A model generated the notes under the pieces. The model did not search any database, had not been told where the DNA came from, and was given only the letters and a program-made list of their open reading frames with translations. Below, piece after piece: positions 1-9,621 of a DNA stretch of 64,000 bases. Made by a program: the position numbers and the translations under genes. The stretch is from Mesorhizobium sp. B2-4-3 (GTDB lineage Bacteria > Pseudomonadota > Alphaproteobacteria > Rhizobiales > Rhizobiaceae): assembly GCF_006442815.1 (NCBI RefSeq), contig NZ_VFVL01000012.1, forward strand, positions 89,965 through 153,964, read 5' to 3'. The stretch's first letter is position 1; every line of letters begins with the position of its first letter.

Positions 1-7
1 ACATGGC

Positions 8-733
8 GTGACCGTCTTGAGTTTCGACCTGCCGCGCAATGTCATCCTGCCCGTCGATGCGGTCGACGTGCGTCTCGATCCCGGCCCGCATCCCTTCGCG
101 CTGAGCAATGCGGCGGCGATCGCCGAGAACTGGCGGCAGGAAACAGCGGCCAAACCGGCCCTGTTCGACGGCACCGTGGTGCTGCTTTCCGAACTTGCTT
201 ATCGGGGCGGCCGCCTCGTCGGCCGCTGCCATGCGGTCAACTATTCGACCTTCATGCTATGGCGCAAGCGGCGCGAAAATTCCGGCGCCGAACACGCCTA
301 TGCGCATGCCATGCTGGTCGCCGGCGACAATGCGCTGGTGGCGATCCGCATGGGGCCGCACACGGTCAATGCCGGCCGCGTCTATTTTGCCGCCGGCTCC
401 TTCGAGCCGATCGATTTCCGCGACGGTCTCGTCGATGTCGACTTCAACATGATCCGCGAGGTGGGGGAAGAGACCGGGCTCGATCTTTCGACGGCCGAAC
501 GCGGACAGCGCTATCACGCGCTATCGACGGCAAGCGGCACGGTGATCTTTCGCCGTTACCGGGTCGCCGAGCCGGCCGACGAGCTGGCACGGCGCATCAG
601 CGCCTTCGTCGCCACCGAGACGGACCCGGAGATCGAGGGGCCGGTGATCATCCGCCACGCCGCCGATCTGCCCGGCGGGCTGATGGGGCATATGAAGCCG
701 CTGATCGCGTGGCATTTCGCCGGCCACGACTAG
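8..733 (+). CDS. Nudix hydrolase family protein (possibly 5'-truncated)
   Basis: The 241-residue protein carries a Nudix box core, REVGEETGL, at residues 150-158, with an upstream Gly-Ser-Phe-Glu near residue 130. This is the Mg-binding helix of pyrophosphohydrolases acting on nucleoside diphosphates linked to another moiety. The substrate cannot be told from sequence. The first in-frame start is GTG at base 8, but the frame stays open to the window edge, so the true start may lie outside. A long N-terminal region of about 100 residues precedes the Nudix fold. The next gene is about 400 bp away on the other strand, so no operon partner is visible. Confidence 0.75.
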   Translation: MTVLSFDLPRNVILPVDAVDVRLDPGPHPFALSNAAAIAENWRQETAAKPALFDGTVVLLSELAYRGGRLVGRCHAVNYSTFMLWRKRRENSGAEHAYAHAMLVAGDNALVAIRMGPHTVNAGRVYFAAGSFEPIDFRDGLVDVDFNMIREVGEETGLDLSTAERGQRYHALSTASGTVIFRRYRVAEPADELARRISAFVATETDPEIEGPVIIRHAADLPGGLMGHMKPLIAWHFAGHD

Positions 734-844
734 TTCCCCGACACAGGGATTTTGAAAGGTTGCCGTTTGTCTGGTGCAAGATTTTCTATTCATTTCCGTG
801 AAATCAGCGCAAACGCCGGGGATTGGTTGAAGCCGGCCCAACCT

Positions 845-1026
845 CGTCATTCTATGGCGGAGCAAGGAGCGAAGCGACGCGGCGTAGACCATAGAATCCA
901 TGCCGTGACGTTGGGGCGTTGCAACGGTGCAGAATTCTGCTCCGCTGGATTCTACGGCCGAGACAACGGCATGGATTCTAGGGTCTTCGCGACGGAGCTT
1001 CGCTCCTGCTCCGCCCTAGAATGACG
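845..1026. repeat. Dispersed rhizobial repeat, copy 1
   Basis: This is a mosaic inverted-repeat element in the gene-free stretch 734-1132. Its ends carry related inverted motifs (CATTCTATGGCGGAGCAAGG at the left, a CTCCGCCCTAGAATGACG-type end at the right). The interior holds CCATGCCGTGACGTT, GGTGCAGAATTC and ACGGCATGGATTCTAG. A second, diverged copy with the same internal motifs lies at about 63769-63965. No coding potential is seen, and the remainder of the gap shows nothing recognisable. Confidence 0.7.
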
Positions 1027-1132
1027 ATCGCGATTGCGCGTTTCGGCCAATCTCCAACGCATGCCGCCTGCCAACGCAAACAGAGCCGACCGGTCAAAAT
1101 CCCTGTGCACGTCAGCAGTCGGCGTGATCTGG

Positions 1133-2350
1133 CTATTCGTGCCGCAGCGCGTCGATTGGGTCGAGGCGGGCGCCGCGCAACGCGGGGAAGAAGCCGAACA
1201 CCATGCCGATCAGCGCCGAGAAGCCGACGGCGAGCATGATGACGGCGGGGCTTGGCGCGAAAGGTATCGTCAGCGTCATCGAGGCGAGGCCGGCGAGCGT
1301 CAGCCCGATCAAGATGCCGATGATGCCGCCAAAGAGCGACAGCACCGTCGCCTCGACCAGGAACTGGATGAGGATGTGCTTTTCATGCGCGCCGATGGCC
1401 AGCCTGATGCCGATCTCGCGCGTGCGCTCGGTGACCGACACCAGCATGATGTTCATGATGCCGATGCCGCCGACCAGCAGGCTGACGCCGGCGACGGCGC
1501 CCAGCATGCCGGTCATGGTGGTGGTGGCGCTGGTCATCGCATCGGCGATCTGGGTCATGTCGCGGATGGCGAAATCGGGATCGCGGTCCGGCGTGATGCG
1601 GCGCGTGTCGCGTAAGATGTCCTCGACGCGCGGCTGCAGCTCGGTGGTCGGGGTGCGGTCGTCGGCGGCGATATAGATGTTGTCGATATCGCGGTTGCCG
1701 GCGATGCGCCGCTGATAGGCGTGCAGCGGCATCAGCACGACATTGTCCTGGTCCTGGCCGAAGCCGGTATAGCCCTTGGGCTCGAGCAGGCCGATGATCT
1801 TGCAGGAGGTGCGGTTGACGCGGATGATCTCGCCCTCCGGATCGCCGGCGCCGAAGAATTGCTGGCGCACGGTTTCGCCGATCAGGCAAACGCCGGCGCC
1901 GGCGCGCGTTTCGGAATCGCTGAACGGCCGTCCCGACACCAGTTTCCAATCGCGGGCGTCGAGATAGGCGCTGTCGGTGCCGGTGACGCCCGAGGTCAGG
2001 CTTTCGGTGCCGAAGATGACGCGGACCTGTTTTTGCGAGGCGGGCGAAATCGCGCGTGCGCCGCTGAGATGCGCGACGAGCGCGGCGACATCCTTTTCGG
2101 CCAGCGATCGCACCGCCTGGTCGAGCCCTCCCGGTCCGCCGGGACCGGCCGGCCGGCCGGCGCGGACGACGAGCAGGTTGCTGCCGAGCTTGGAAATGTC
2201 GGCCTTGACCTTCTCGGTCGTGCCGGAGCCGATGGTGAGCATGGCGATGACGGCCGCGACGCCGATGACGATGCCAAGCAGCGTCAGGAACGAGCGCAAT
2301 ACGTTGCGGCGGATCGAGCGCAGAGAGAGGCGGACGGTCTCCCAGATCAT
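1133..2350 (-). CDS. macB: MacB-type ABC transporter permease
   Basis: This 405-residue inner-membrane permease belongs to the FtsX/MacB family. There is one membrane segment near residues 18-42, a large periplasmic MacB_PCD-like domain (about 45-240), then three membrane segments between about 275 and 400 ending in the typical ARLDPIDALRHE tail. Its start overlaps the stop of the upstream ATPase gene by ATGA, so the two are translationally coupled. The permease and ATPase are separate polypeptides here, unlike E. coli MacB, where they are fused. With the membrane-fusion protein upstream it should form a tripartite efflux pump for macrolide-like, peptide or lipid substrates. The actual substrate is unknown, and no outer-membrane channel gene is adjacent. 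Confidence 0.88.
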   Translation of the reverse strand: MIWETVRLSLRSIRRNVLRSFLTLLGIVIGVAAVIAMLTIGSGTTEKVKADISKLGSNLLVVRAGRPAGPGGPGGLDQAVRSLAEKDVAALVAHLSGARAISPASQKQVRVIFGTESLTSGVTGTDSAYLDARDWKLVSGRPFSDSETRAGAGVCLIGETVRQQFFGAGDPEGEIIRVNRTSCKIIGLLEPKGYTGFGQDQDNVVLMPLHAYQRRIAGNRDIDNIYIAADDRTPTTELQPRVEDILRDTRRITPDRDPDFAIRDMTQIADAMTSATTTMTGMLGAVAGVSLLVGGIGIMNIMLVSVTERTREIGIRLAIGAHEKHILIQFLVEATVLSLFGGIIGILIGLTLAGLASMTLTIPFAPSPAVIMLAVGFSALIGMVFGFFPALRGARLDPIDALRHE

Positions 2351-3054
2351 GCCGCTTCCTCCGCTTTCAAGGTATCGGAGGCGAGGTGGCCGTCGAGGAA
2401 GCGGATGGTGCGGCCGGCATAGCCGGCGACGTCGGCCTCATGCGTGACCATGACGATGGAGAGCCCGAGCTCGGCGTTGAGCCTGGTCAGCAGCTCCATG
2501 ATCTCGTGCGTGCGCGCGGTGTCGAGATTGCCGGTCGGCTCGTCGGCGACGAGCAGCGTCGGCCTGGTGACGATGGCGCGGGCGATCGCCACGCGCTGCT
2601 GCTGGCCGCCCGAAAGCTCGGCTGGAGTGTGGTGCTCGCGCCCGATAAGCCCGACCTCGGCCAGCGCCTGCATGGCGAGATCGCGGCGCTCGCGCGCGGC
2701 GACGCCGCGATAGATCAGCGGCAGCTCGACATTTTCCGCCGCGGTGGTGCGCGGCAGCAGATTGTAGCCCTGGAAGACGAAACCGACATAGAGGTTGCGC
2801 AAAAGCGCGCGGCGGTTGCGGTCGAGGCGGCCTGCGTCGACGCCCATGAAAGAGTAGGTTCCGGCCGTCGGCGTGTCGAGGCAGCCGATGATGTTCATCG
2901 CCGTCGATTTGCCCGAGCCGGAGGGGCCCATGATGGCGACGAATTCACCTCTGCGGATGGCGAGATCGACGCCGGCCAGCGCATGCACGCGGGCCTCGCC
3001 CTCGCCATAGCTTTTCCAGACCTTGTCGAACGTGATGAGCAGGGGAGCCGACAT
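2347..3054 (-). CDS. MacB-type ABC transporter ATP-binding protein
   Basis: This cytoplasmic ATPase of about 235 residues belongs to the LolD/MacB subfamily. Walker A is GPSGSGKST, the signature LSGGQQQR, and Walker B runs into ADEPTGNLD. The start is placed at the ATG at 3052-3054, 4 nt after the stop of the HlyD-type gene. A longer reading would overlap that gene and begins with unconserved residues. It energises the permease encoded immediately downstream, whose start overlaps this gene's stop. Confidence 0.9.
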   Translation of the reverse strand: MSAPLLITFDKVWKSYGEGEARVHALAGVDLAIRRGEFVAIMGPSGSGKSTAMNIIGCLDTPTAGTYSFMGVDAGRLDRNRRALLRNLYVGFVFQGYNLLPRTTAAENVELPLIYRGVAARERRDLAMQALAEVGLIGREHHTPAELSGGQQQRVAIARAIVTRPTLLVADEPTGNLDTARTHEIMELLTRLNAELGLSIVMVTHEADVAGYAGRTIRFLDGHLASDTLKAEEAA

Positions 3055-3058
3055 TTCG

Positions 3059-4345
3059 TCAGCTCCGCTGCTGCGCGCCGGTGATGACCTCAGCGCCCTC
3101 ATCGAGACCGGACGTGATCTCGGTCAGCTCGCCGTCGGTCGAGCCGATCCTGACGTTGACCGGATGCGGCCGGCCGTTCTCCAGCACATAGAGCGTGCGC
3201 GAGCCGTCGGTCGGCGCCTTCGTCGCCTCGCGCTGCCGGTTGGGCCGGCCCATTCGGCCGGTAAAGAGGTCGCGCAGGCTCCAGCCGCGGGCGACGGGCG
3301 GCGCCGGCCGATAGCGGAAGGCGGTCGAGGGGACGGTAAGCACGTCCTTGGCCTGCCGGGTGACGACCGACACCGTTGCCGTCATGCCGGGCCGCAAGAG
3401 AAGCTGGCCATTGTCGACTTCGAGCCGCGCATTGTAGGTGACGACGCCGTCGGTGGTGACCGAGGCGTAGGAGATGTCGCGAATCTCGGCATCGAAGGGT
3501 CGGTCCGGGAAAGCGTCGACGGTGAAGCGGGCGTGCTGGCCGGGCTTGACCTGGCCGATATCGGCCTCGTCGACCGCGGCCTGCAATTCCATGTTGCGAA
3601 GGTCGGCGGCGATGACGAAGAGCACGGGCGCCTGCAGCGAGGACGCGACCGTCTGGCCGGGATCGACCGAGCGCGTCAGCACGATGCCGTCGATCGGCGC
3701 ATAGATGGTGCTCTTGGCGAGATCGGTCTGCTGTGCCTTGAGGTCCGCCTGGGCAATGGCGAGGTTGGCTTCGGCGCTGTCGAGCGCAGCCTTCGAACGA
3801 TCGCGCGTCGCGGTTGCCGCTTCGAGCGACTGGTCCGTCGCCATGCCGCGCTTGGTCAGCGCGCTGGCGCGCACAACCGCGTTCTCGTTCTCCTGCAAGG
3901 TGACCTTGGCATCCTCGACGCTTGCTGCCGCCGCCTTGGCCGAGGCGGTGGCGCGCTCGATCTGGACCTCCAGCTTGGCGGTGTCGAGCGTCGCCAGCAC
4001 GTCGCCCTTCTTGACCTGCTGGTTTTCATTGGCCGCGACCGAGCGGACGATGCCGGAAAGCTCGCTGGAGATGTCGACCTGGGTCAGCGGCTGCAGCGTG
4101 CCGGTGGCCGATACCGCGACGGTGAGGTCGGCGATCGCAGCAGGCACGGCGGTGTATTCAATCCTGGGGGGCGCTGCGGCATACCATCGATAGAGGGCAA
4201 TGCCGGCGGCGACGATCGCTATCGCCAGAACCGCGTAGAGCCAGAAGCGGCGCCGCTTGCGGCTCACGCCCTTGCGGTCGAGCCCGAGGGCCGCCTCTAT
4301 GGAAGTATCCGATTCCGCGTTTGGCGGATTGACAAGCTGGTCCAC
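3059..4345 (-). CDS. macA: HlyD/MacA-type periplasmic adaptor of an efflux pump
   Basis: The 428-residue membrane-fusion protein has a short cytoplasmic N-terminus, one transmembrane anchor at about residues 34-56, a biotinyl-lipoyl-like segment, a long alpha-helical hairpin rich in Ala, Lys and Gln (about 115-215), then the beta-barrel and membrane-proximal domains. The order is that of MacA/RND-type adaptors, which link the inner-membrane transporter to an outer-membrane channel. It is the first gene of a three-gene minus-strand operon, 4 nt before the ATPase start. The 130 bp between it and the divergent phzF-like gene must hold both promoters. Confidence 0.88.
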   Translation of the reverse strand: MDQLVNPPNAESDTSIEAALGLDRKGVSRKRRRFWLYAVLAIAIVAAGIALYRWYAAAPPRIEYTAVPAAIADLTVAVSATGTLQPLTQVDISSELSGIVRSVAANENQQVKKGDVLATLDTAKLEVQIERATASAKAAAASVEDAKVTLQENENAVVRASALTKRGMATDQSLEAATATRDRSKAALDSAEANLAIAQADLKAQQTDLAKSTIYAPIDGIVLTRSVDPGQTVASSLQAPVLFVIAADLRNMELQAAVDEADIGQVKPGQHARFTVDAFPDRPFDAEIRDISYASVTTDGVVTYNARLEVDNGQLLLRPGMTATVSVVTRQAKDVLTVPSTAFRYRPAPPVARGWSLRDLFTGRMGRPNRQREATKAPTDGSRTLYVLENGRPHPVNVRIGSTDGELTEITSGLDEGAEVITGAQQRS

Positions 4346-4476
4346 GCCGGACCCCTATGCTGAAATTCGATGTCCCTATCCGTGCACAAATCAGGCCTTA
4401 AGGTTCGAATTTCAAATTAAATTTCCCTCATGTTGGGATTGAGGTGGAAATTCGGAGCGAGTGAAAGGTTTTCTCC

Positions 4477-5379
4477 ATGGCGCGCAATTACTTGCTTTAC
4501 GATGTGTTTACCACCGAAGGGCTGGCCGGAAATCCGCTTGCGGTGGTGCTCGACAGCGATGGGCTCGACACTGCCGGCATGCAGGCGATCGCGCGCGAAT
4601 TCAATCTTTCCGAGACGGTGTTCGTGCTGCCTCCCGACAATCCCAAGCACCGCAACCGCATCCGCATCTTCACGCCCGACTATGAAATGCCTTTCGCGGG
4701 CCATCCGACGGTCGGCTCGGCGATCGCGCTTGCCGAGCTCGCCGGCGAGGCGACCGGCATCTTCGTGCTGGAGGAAAATATCGGACCGGTGCGTTGCGCG
4801 GTGAGCAAGCATGACGGCTCGACCTTCGCCGAGTTCGACTTGGCGAAACTGCCGGGACCGCTGGAGCTCAAGGCTGACCCGGAAGCGATCGGCGCCGCGC
4901 TTGGCCTTGCCCCGCACGAGATCGGCTTCGAGAATCACCGCGTCGCCTTCTGGTCTGCCGGCGTGCCTTATGTGACGATTCCGGTTGCCGGTTTGGAAGA
5001 AGCGGCCAAGATCAGGCTCGACAACCAGGCATGGTCGGAGTTGGCGCCGCGCAAGAGCGAATGGGCCTTCGCCAGCCCCTATGTCTATTGCCGCGAGACG
5101 GTCCACCACGACAGCGCCTTCCATGTGCGCATGATCGTGCCCGGCACGCCTTCCTATGAGGATCCGGCAACGGGTTCGGCCGCGGCGGCCTTTGCCGGCG
5201 CCATCATGCATTTCGACGCCCCGACCGACGGCATCTCGCAGCTCTGGATCGAGCAGGGGCTGGAAATGGGCCGGCCGTCGCGCATCCGCCTCGAGCTCAA
5301 TGTCGATGGTGGGAAACTGGCCTCCGCGCGCATCGGCGGCCACGCGGTCAAGGTGGCTGAAGGTCAGCTTTTCATCTGA
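4477..5379 (+). CDS. PhzF family isomerase/epimerase-like protein
   Basis: This 300-residue protein has the two-lobed PhzF/diaminopimelate epimerase-like fold. The N-terminal [17 protein letters not shown] motif is typical of the family. LSETVF supplies the conserved glutamate that acts as the acid/base in PhzF, and [11 protein letters not shown] is the anion-binding turn of the second lobe. Family members isomerise small amino- or hydroxy-acids, but most have no known substrate and most are not involved in phenazine synthesis. No phenazine genes are nearby. It is transcribed alone, divergent from the efflux operon. Confidence 0.85.
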   Translation: MARNYLLYDVFTTEGLAGNPLAVVLDSDGLDTAGMQAIAREFNLSETVFVLPPDNPKHRNRIRIFTPDYEMPFAGHPTVGSAIALAELAGEATGIFVLEENIGPVRCAVSKHDGSTFAEFDLAKLPGPLELKADPEAIGAALGLAPHEIGFENHRVAFWSAGVPYVTIPVAGLEEAAKIRLDNQAWSELAPRKSEWAFASPYVYCRETVHHDSAFHVRMIVPGTPSYEDPATGSAAAAFAGAIMHFDAPTDGISQLWIEQGLEMGRPSRIRLELNVDGGKLASARIGGHAVKVAEGQLFI

Positions 5380-5484
5380 CCGGTGCGGCAATTGGACGAT
5401 TTGTCGGGAAATGATCCTGCAGGGCTGGACATCCCCGAAACCGGCGGCTATATGCGCCGCCGACGCTGAGTTTTCCGGCGGTGT

Positions 5485-5560
<76 letters not shown>

Positions 5561-5754
5561 AACGGTCTCCTCTTTTCAGCTGTCCGCTAGTCCCTCAAAA
5601 TCTTCGCGTTATTTCTGTATCAGCCTGACTTTCTCGATAAAATTCAGGGAATTTCCGCGACCGGTCTCTCCAGCGTGTGCGCCGCAGGCGGGCAAATGCA
5701 CGACGCACATCCGAGCTTACAGTAATTGCGAGCTTGTTCGTGCGCTGGAGCGAA

Positions 5755-6294
5755 TCAATTCGGTGCGGTCTTGGCGACCTGGCCCGGCGGCATGATCCTG
5801 AACATGAAAGTCGAGGTCTTTTCGCCGGGCGCGAACGGGCCGGGTACTGAATTTTTGACGGGTTCGAGCGACTGGAGGTATGCCGCAATAGCCTTGGCAT
5901 CGTCTTTGGTGAGTTTTGCAAAGGCATGCCAGGGCATCACCGGAGCCAGGATACGGCCGTCCGGCCGCTCGCCGGTCTGGATCGCAGTGACGATCTGTGC
6001 CTGCGTCCAGGTACCAATGCCCGTCTCTTTGTCGGGTGTGATGTTGCTTCCGACAAAGACACCCTTACCGGGTATCTCGAAGCCTAAATCCGAGCCACCG
6101 AGAAAGCGCGACATGTCGGGCTTGCCAAGAAAATATCCCGGCGTGTGGCAGTCATTGCAGCCACCGAGGTTGACGAGATACTTGCCATGCGCGATCTGCG
6201 TATCGGCGGCACCGGCCTTGATTGTTGTTACGCCGACGGCAGACGCGGCCAGACATGTGAGCGAGACCAATGTTCTGATCATCCTTTTCTCCAT
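5755..6294 (-). CDS. Secreted c-type cytochrome, single haem
   Basis: The 179-residue protein starts with a Sec signal peptide (cleavage expected after the Ala-rich stretch near residue 29). A single haem-attachment motif, CNDCH, lies at residues 46-50, and a likely axial methionine lies at residue 120 in APVMPW. It should be a periplasmic electron carrier or a subunit of a periplasmic dehydrogenase. It lies 19 bp downstream of the methyltransferase gene on the same strand, which suggests co-transcription, but no dehydrogenase partner is present. The second Met, at codon 5, is an equally possible start. Confidence 0.82.
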   Translation of the reverse strand: MEKRMIRTLVSLTCLAASAVGVTTIKAGAADTQIAHGKYLVNLGGCNDCHTPGYFLGKPDMSRFLGGSDLGFEIPGKGVFVGSNITPDKETGIGTWTQAQIVTAIQTGERPDGRILAPVMPWHAFAKLTKDDAKAIAAYLQSLEPVKNSVPGPFAPGEKTSTFMFRIMPPGQVAKTAPN

Positions 6295-6313
6295 CGCTTA
6301 CTTGCTTTGCGTC

Positions 6314-7444
6314 TCACGGTTTTAGGCCGATCACCGTGCCATTCGCAGCGGGGGCGTCGAACCGGATCGTTTCGATCTGCCGGAATCCGGCGTCCTCCAG
6401 CCAGGCCGAATATTCGGCCGACGTGTAGTTCCGTCCTTCCGTCTCAATCAGCATATTGAGGCTCATCAGAGCGGCCGGCGCCGGCCCGGTCTTTTCGTCG
6501 TTGACAAGAAGTTCGCTGATCATGACCGCGCCACCGCTCGGCAGGGCATCGAAGCACCGGCGCAAAAGAGCCCGGTTTTTCGCTTCGTCCCAATCATGCA
6601 GGATCATCGAAAGAAGATGCACGTCATGATTTTTCGGGAGCTGCTCGAAGAAGCTGCCATCCATTGTTTCGATGCGGTCGGCCAACCCTGCCTCGGCAAT
6701 CTTTCCTGCGGCAATGGTGGCCACGTGCGGCAGCTCGAGCACGGTCGCGCGCAGCCCCCCATACTGTTTGCAAAGCTCGATGTCGTAGGCGCCTGATCCG
6801 CCGCCGATGTCGAGAAGCCGCCGGAATTGGCCGAGATCCACGGCTTCGCCGAGCTTGCGCGCGGTCATCGTGGAAAGCGAATGCATCGCCTCCCAGAAAA
6901 GCGCCAGCACCAGCGGATCCTCGCCGTCGAATATCGAGGATTGCACCGCCGGGTCCCACGTGGTTGGCCGGTTTGTGCGCAGCGCTTCGTCAAGCTTGTT
7001 CCAGCCAGGATAGAGCCGCTTGTCGGCCATCTGCACGAAGCCGCCGAAATAATACGGCTTTCCACGCACCAGATATGCTTCGCTCAGGGGCGTGTTGCGG
7101 TATCGGCCGTGCGATTTCTCCAGGAGTCCGAGCGCGGCGCAACCGGTCAATAGCATCTCGGCTGGACGCTGGTGGAGGCCGAGCGTTTGCGTGAGCTCGC
7201 CAGCAGTCGTGCCTTTGCCGCCTGCGAGGCGACTGAAGAGATCCAGTGCATGCGCGGCGGCCAGAGTCTTGAAAGCCCAGAAGCCGGTCGAGAGCGCCAT
7301 CAGCGGAACGGCCGATGGAAGTTCGGGTTCGGCGGCGTGCGGCTGCGCGGAAACGGTCAAGTTGTGCGCGGGCGGAATCCGATTGGGGCGCTCACGGGCA
7401 AGCATCGTCGTGCGCGCAGAAGCGCGCTGGAGATTGCTTCTCAT
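6314..7444 (-). CDS. SAM-dependent O-methyltransferase (acetylserotonin OMT-like)
   Basis: The 376-residue protein has the architecture of class I small-molecule O-methyltransferases: an N-terminal winged-helix dimerisation domain (about residues 45-130) and a C-terminal Rossmann domain whose SAM loop is DIGGGSGAY at 212-220. HDWDE near residue 280 matches the family's catalytic-histidine region. The first 40 residues look unconserved, so the real start may be downstream. The substrate is unknown. It is followed closely by the cytochrome c gene and is divergent from an AraC-type regulator, which is the obvious candidate to control it. Confidence 0.8.
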   Translation of the reverse strand: MRSNLQRASARTTMLARERPNRIPPAHNLTVSAQPHAAEPELPSAVPLMALSTGFWAFKTLAAAHALDLFSRLAGGKGTTAGELTQTLGLHQRPAEMLLTGCAALGLLEKSHGRYRNTPLSEAYLVRGKPYYFGGFVQMADKRLYPGWNKLDEALRTNRPTTWDPAVQSSIFDGEDPLVLALFWEAMHSLSTMTARKLGEAVDLGQFRRLLDIGGGSGAYDIELCKQYGGLRATVLELPHVATIAAGKIAEAGLADRIETMDGSFFEQLPKNHDVHLLSMILHDWDEAKNRALLRRCFDALPSGGAVMISELLVNDEKTGPAPAALMSLNMLIETEGRNYTSAEYSAWLEDAGFRQIETIRFDAPAANGTVIGLKP

Positions 7445-7621
7445 TGTTCAATCCCTTGATTTGATGGCGTGTTTTTGCAGGTCCCGCCGCAAACCCGGAA
7501 GGACTGATCTGACTAAGATCAAACCTCGTTCAACGAGGCCGCTGCCAGACCAAGACATAACGCAGGCACCCCAGTGCTGTCAGTTCAAAAGCTTCGGGTT
7601 TTGTCCTGATCTTGCTGCGGA

Positions 7622-8587
7622 ATGGACTGCAGACTTGCTGGGCGGTCGAAATTTTTGTTTACTGACTTTGGCATGTTACGACTGCAGGACTACGCAATTT
7701 TCAACCATTTGCAGCAGTCGGGCGCTCCTTTGCGGGCCTCGACCCGCCTCGGCGAGGGTTTGGCGGCCGCGCTCTGGGAGCGGGCAGGGCACGGGCATTA
7801 CCGCTACAAGCCGGCCAATCATCATACACTCAGTTTCTGGGTCGCCGAGGGTGCCGGTTTCCGCCGGCTGCGTGGACGCGGCTACGACCCCATCCACGGC
7901 GAAAGCAGCCTTTGGGTTGTGCCTGCCGACGCGCCGACCGCTTGGGAAGCTGCCGGGAAAGGCCGGCTTCTCCACTTCTACATCCCGAAGCCAGTGTTCG
8001 AAGCCCGGGTGGTGGAGACACTCGATGCCGATCCCAGCCTGATAAGCCTGCGCGAAGAGGGTCTCCAACGCGATGCGTCGCTTGAGACCATAATCCGCTC
8101 AATAATATTGCCGCTGTCTTGGGAGGAGCCGGCCGACCGTATCGCCATTACCGAGGCTGGCGAAATGTTGACGACCTACCTCGCGGTCCGCTGCAGCGAA
8201 CGCGCACCGAAGGCCCTCTTCATTCGCGGGGGGCTGGCGCCGGTCGTCTTGCGGCGGGTGAAGGAGTATGTCGAAGCCAATTTGGAACAGGATTTGGCGA
8301 TTGAGGACCTGGCGGCGGTGACCGGCCTGAGCCCTTATCACTTCGCCAGGACCTTCAAACGCTCAACTGGTTGCGGCCCCTATGCTTACGTGTTGCGCAG
8401 GCGCACTGAGCGTGCAAAGCGGCTTCTTGCAGCAGGCAAGATGTCGTTGTCTAACGTAGCACAGGCCTGCGGCTTCGGCAGCCAAAGCCATTTTTCTGCT
8501 CGCTTCCGAGAGGCAACTGGATTGACTCCACGCCAGTTTGGCCGCTGCTTTTATGATCGGCCACCAGCCGAGCGCATCGGGATCTGA
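7622..8587 (+). CDS. AraC family transcriptional regulator
   Basis: This 321-residue regulator has an N-terminal cupin-like sensing region and a C-terminal AraC/XylS double helix-turn-helix (about residues 220-315). The DNA-binding part shows LAAVTGLSPYHFARTFKRS and AQACGFGSQSHFSARFR, the two recognition helices of the family. The annotated start is ATG 7622, but ATG 7673 gives MLRLQDYAIF and is also plausible; neither has a convincing Shine-Dalgarno. It is divergent from the methyltransferase/cytochrome pair across a 177-bp intergenic region, a typical arrangement for local control. Confidence 0.85.
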   Translation: MDCRLAGRSKFLFTDFGMLRLQDYAIFNHLQQSGAPLRASTRLGEGLAAALWERAGHGHYRYKPANHHTLSFWVAEGAGFRRLRGRGYDPIHGESSLWVVPADAPTAWEAAGKGRLLHFYIPKPVFEARVVETLDADPSLISLREEGLQRDASLETIIRSIILPLSWEEPADRIAITEAGEMLTTYLAVRCSERAPKALFIRGGLAPVVLRRVKEYVEANLEQDLAIEDLAAVTGLSPYHFARTFKRSTGCGPYAYVLRRRTERAKRLLAAGKMSLSNVAQACGFGSQSHFSARFREATGLTPRQFGRCFYDRPPAERIGI

Positions 8588-8615
8588 AAATCGTCATCTC
8601 GGCCACTTGAGCAAA

Positions 8616-8655
8616 GGGGAAAAGTCGCAGTTCCGCTGCGACCGGTTTCCCTTCG
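8616..8655. terminator. Hairpin between convergent genes
   Basis: The stem GTCGCAG (8624-8630) / CTGCGAC (8636-8642) has a 5-nt loop. Flanking GGGGAAAA and GGTTTCCC extend the pairing imperfectly. It lies just after the AraC-type gene and before the convergent 8716-9108 gene, where a bidirectional terminator would be expected. There is no strong T-run. Confidence 0.45.
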
Positions 8656-8715
8656 GACGCAGCCTTCGTTGGCGGGTCACAGTCGACCCTTCGAAGTCGG
8701 ACGCAAGAGCGGCGC

Positions 8716-9108
8716 CTACTGCGCCGTCTTGCTGAGGCTCGCCTTGAACTTGACCTTCATCGTGATCTGACCGCTCACCGTGAGCTGCGATCCGCCGTAA
8801 CCGCCGATGTTGCGGTCCCTGGCATTGAGATTGGTGCTCATGCCGGCAAGTTCGCATGTGTCGGCGACGGTCTCGAGCACCATCGCGCAACTGCCGGCCG
8901 CCACTTTGTAGAAGGAACGAAGCGCGACTTGCTGCTGCGCGGCAGCGTCGTCGTCATCCTTGACCGGAAAGGTCATCGAGATGGACGATTGGATCCTGGC
9001 CGCCCCGTCCTCGCCCGGACGAGGCGGGCGAACATATTGGTCCTGAGACAAGGCCGGCGAAGCTGCGGCAACAAGAATCGCAGCAGATATTAGATACTTC
9101 AAATACAT
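8716..9108 (-). CDS. Secreted protein of unknown function
   Basis: I do not recognise this protein of about 130 residues. It begins with a clear Sec signal peptide (MYLKYLISAAILVAAASP, then ALS). The mature part is about 110 residues with three cysteines and no obvious metal or catalytic motif. It looks like a small periplasmic beta-rich protein. The start is placed at the ATG at 9106-9108, which gives a normal signal sequence; an extension to 9141 adds charged residues in front of it. It sits beside the duplicated cobT fragment and may have arrived or moved with it. Confidence 0.65.
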   Translation of the reverse strand: MYLKYLISAAILVAAASPALSQDQYVRPPRPGEDGAARIQSSISMTFPVKDDDDAAAQQQVALRSFYKVAAGSCAMVLETVADTCELAGMSTNLNARDRNIGGYGGSQLTVSGQITMKVKFKASLSKTAQ

Positions 9109-9199
9109 CGAGTGATCTCCCGTGAGACTTCTACGTCTCATGGAATAATCAAGATGACGTTATTTCGATGTTTCAACAGTGTTGAAATTTCGACCGATT

Positions 9200-9373
9200 T
9201 TATTTTTCAGAAACGCCGGCCTCGGCGAAGCTCGCCATCTTCGCGTGGCATTCCAGCGCCGAGCGCACGATGTTGACGACAAGGCAGGCGCCGGAGCCTT
9301 CGCCGAGCCGCATGCCGAGATCGAGCAGCGGCGGCAGCCCGAGCGCTTCGAGCAGGCGGCGGTGACCGGCTTC
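9200..9373 (-). pseudogene. cobT: Duplicated 3' end of cobT
   Basis: About 58 codons here translate to a near-identical copy of the C-terminus of the intact cobT product at 10695-11720, from [15 protein letters not shown] through LGEGSGAC to FAEAGVSEK and stop. DNA similarity by eye is roughly nine in ten over about 170 bp, and it ends abruptly at the glutamate codon at 9371-9373. Upstream codons in the open frame are unrelated. The fragment keeps the catalytic-glutamate motif but has no substrate-binding domain, so it cannot be a functional phosphoribosyltransferase. It and the real cobT end form a direct repeat around the 9622-10458 gene. Confidence 0.88.
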
Positions 9374-9621
9374 GATCCTAAACATCAGATTCGAGCCGGA
9401 GACAGGAAGAGCAAAGGCACCGCCACACTGGAGTCTGCCCCGTGGGTATGGACGCTTTCGCTCGTGCGCAATATGGATGGGGATGTGGTCTGTCGTGGCG
9501 CTCACATTTCGCTGCGTCGCGAAGGCAGACGACGAGACGTTCGTTCAATGATGCTGCGCCGGGCGAGTTGGCCTTTCGATTGAAGCCGTCCTGCAAAGTG
9601 TCGATTTCAGGGGAACTGGTC

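Noticed and set aside
9200..9505. Separate small gene covering the cobT-like fragment
   Set aside because: Only the C-terminal part matches CobT. The upstream codons are unrelated and no ribosome-binding site was seen, so it is a remnant, not a gene.
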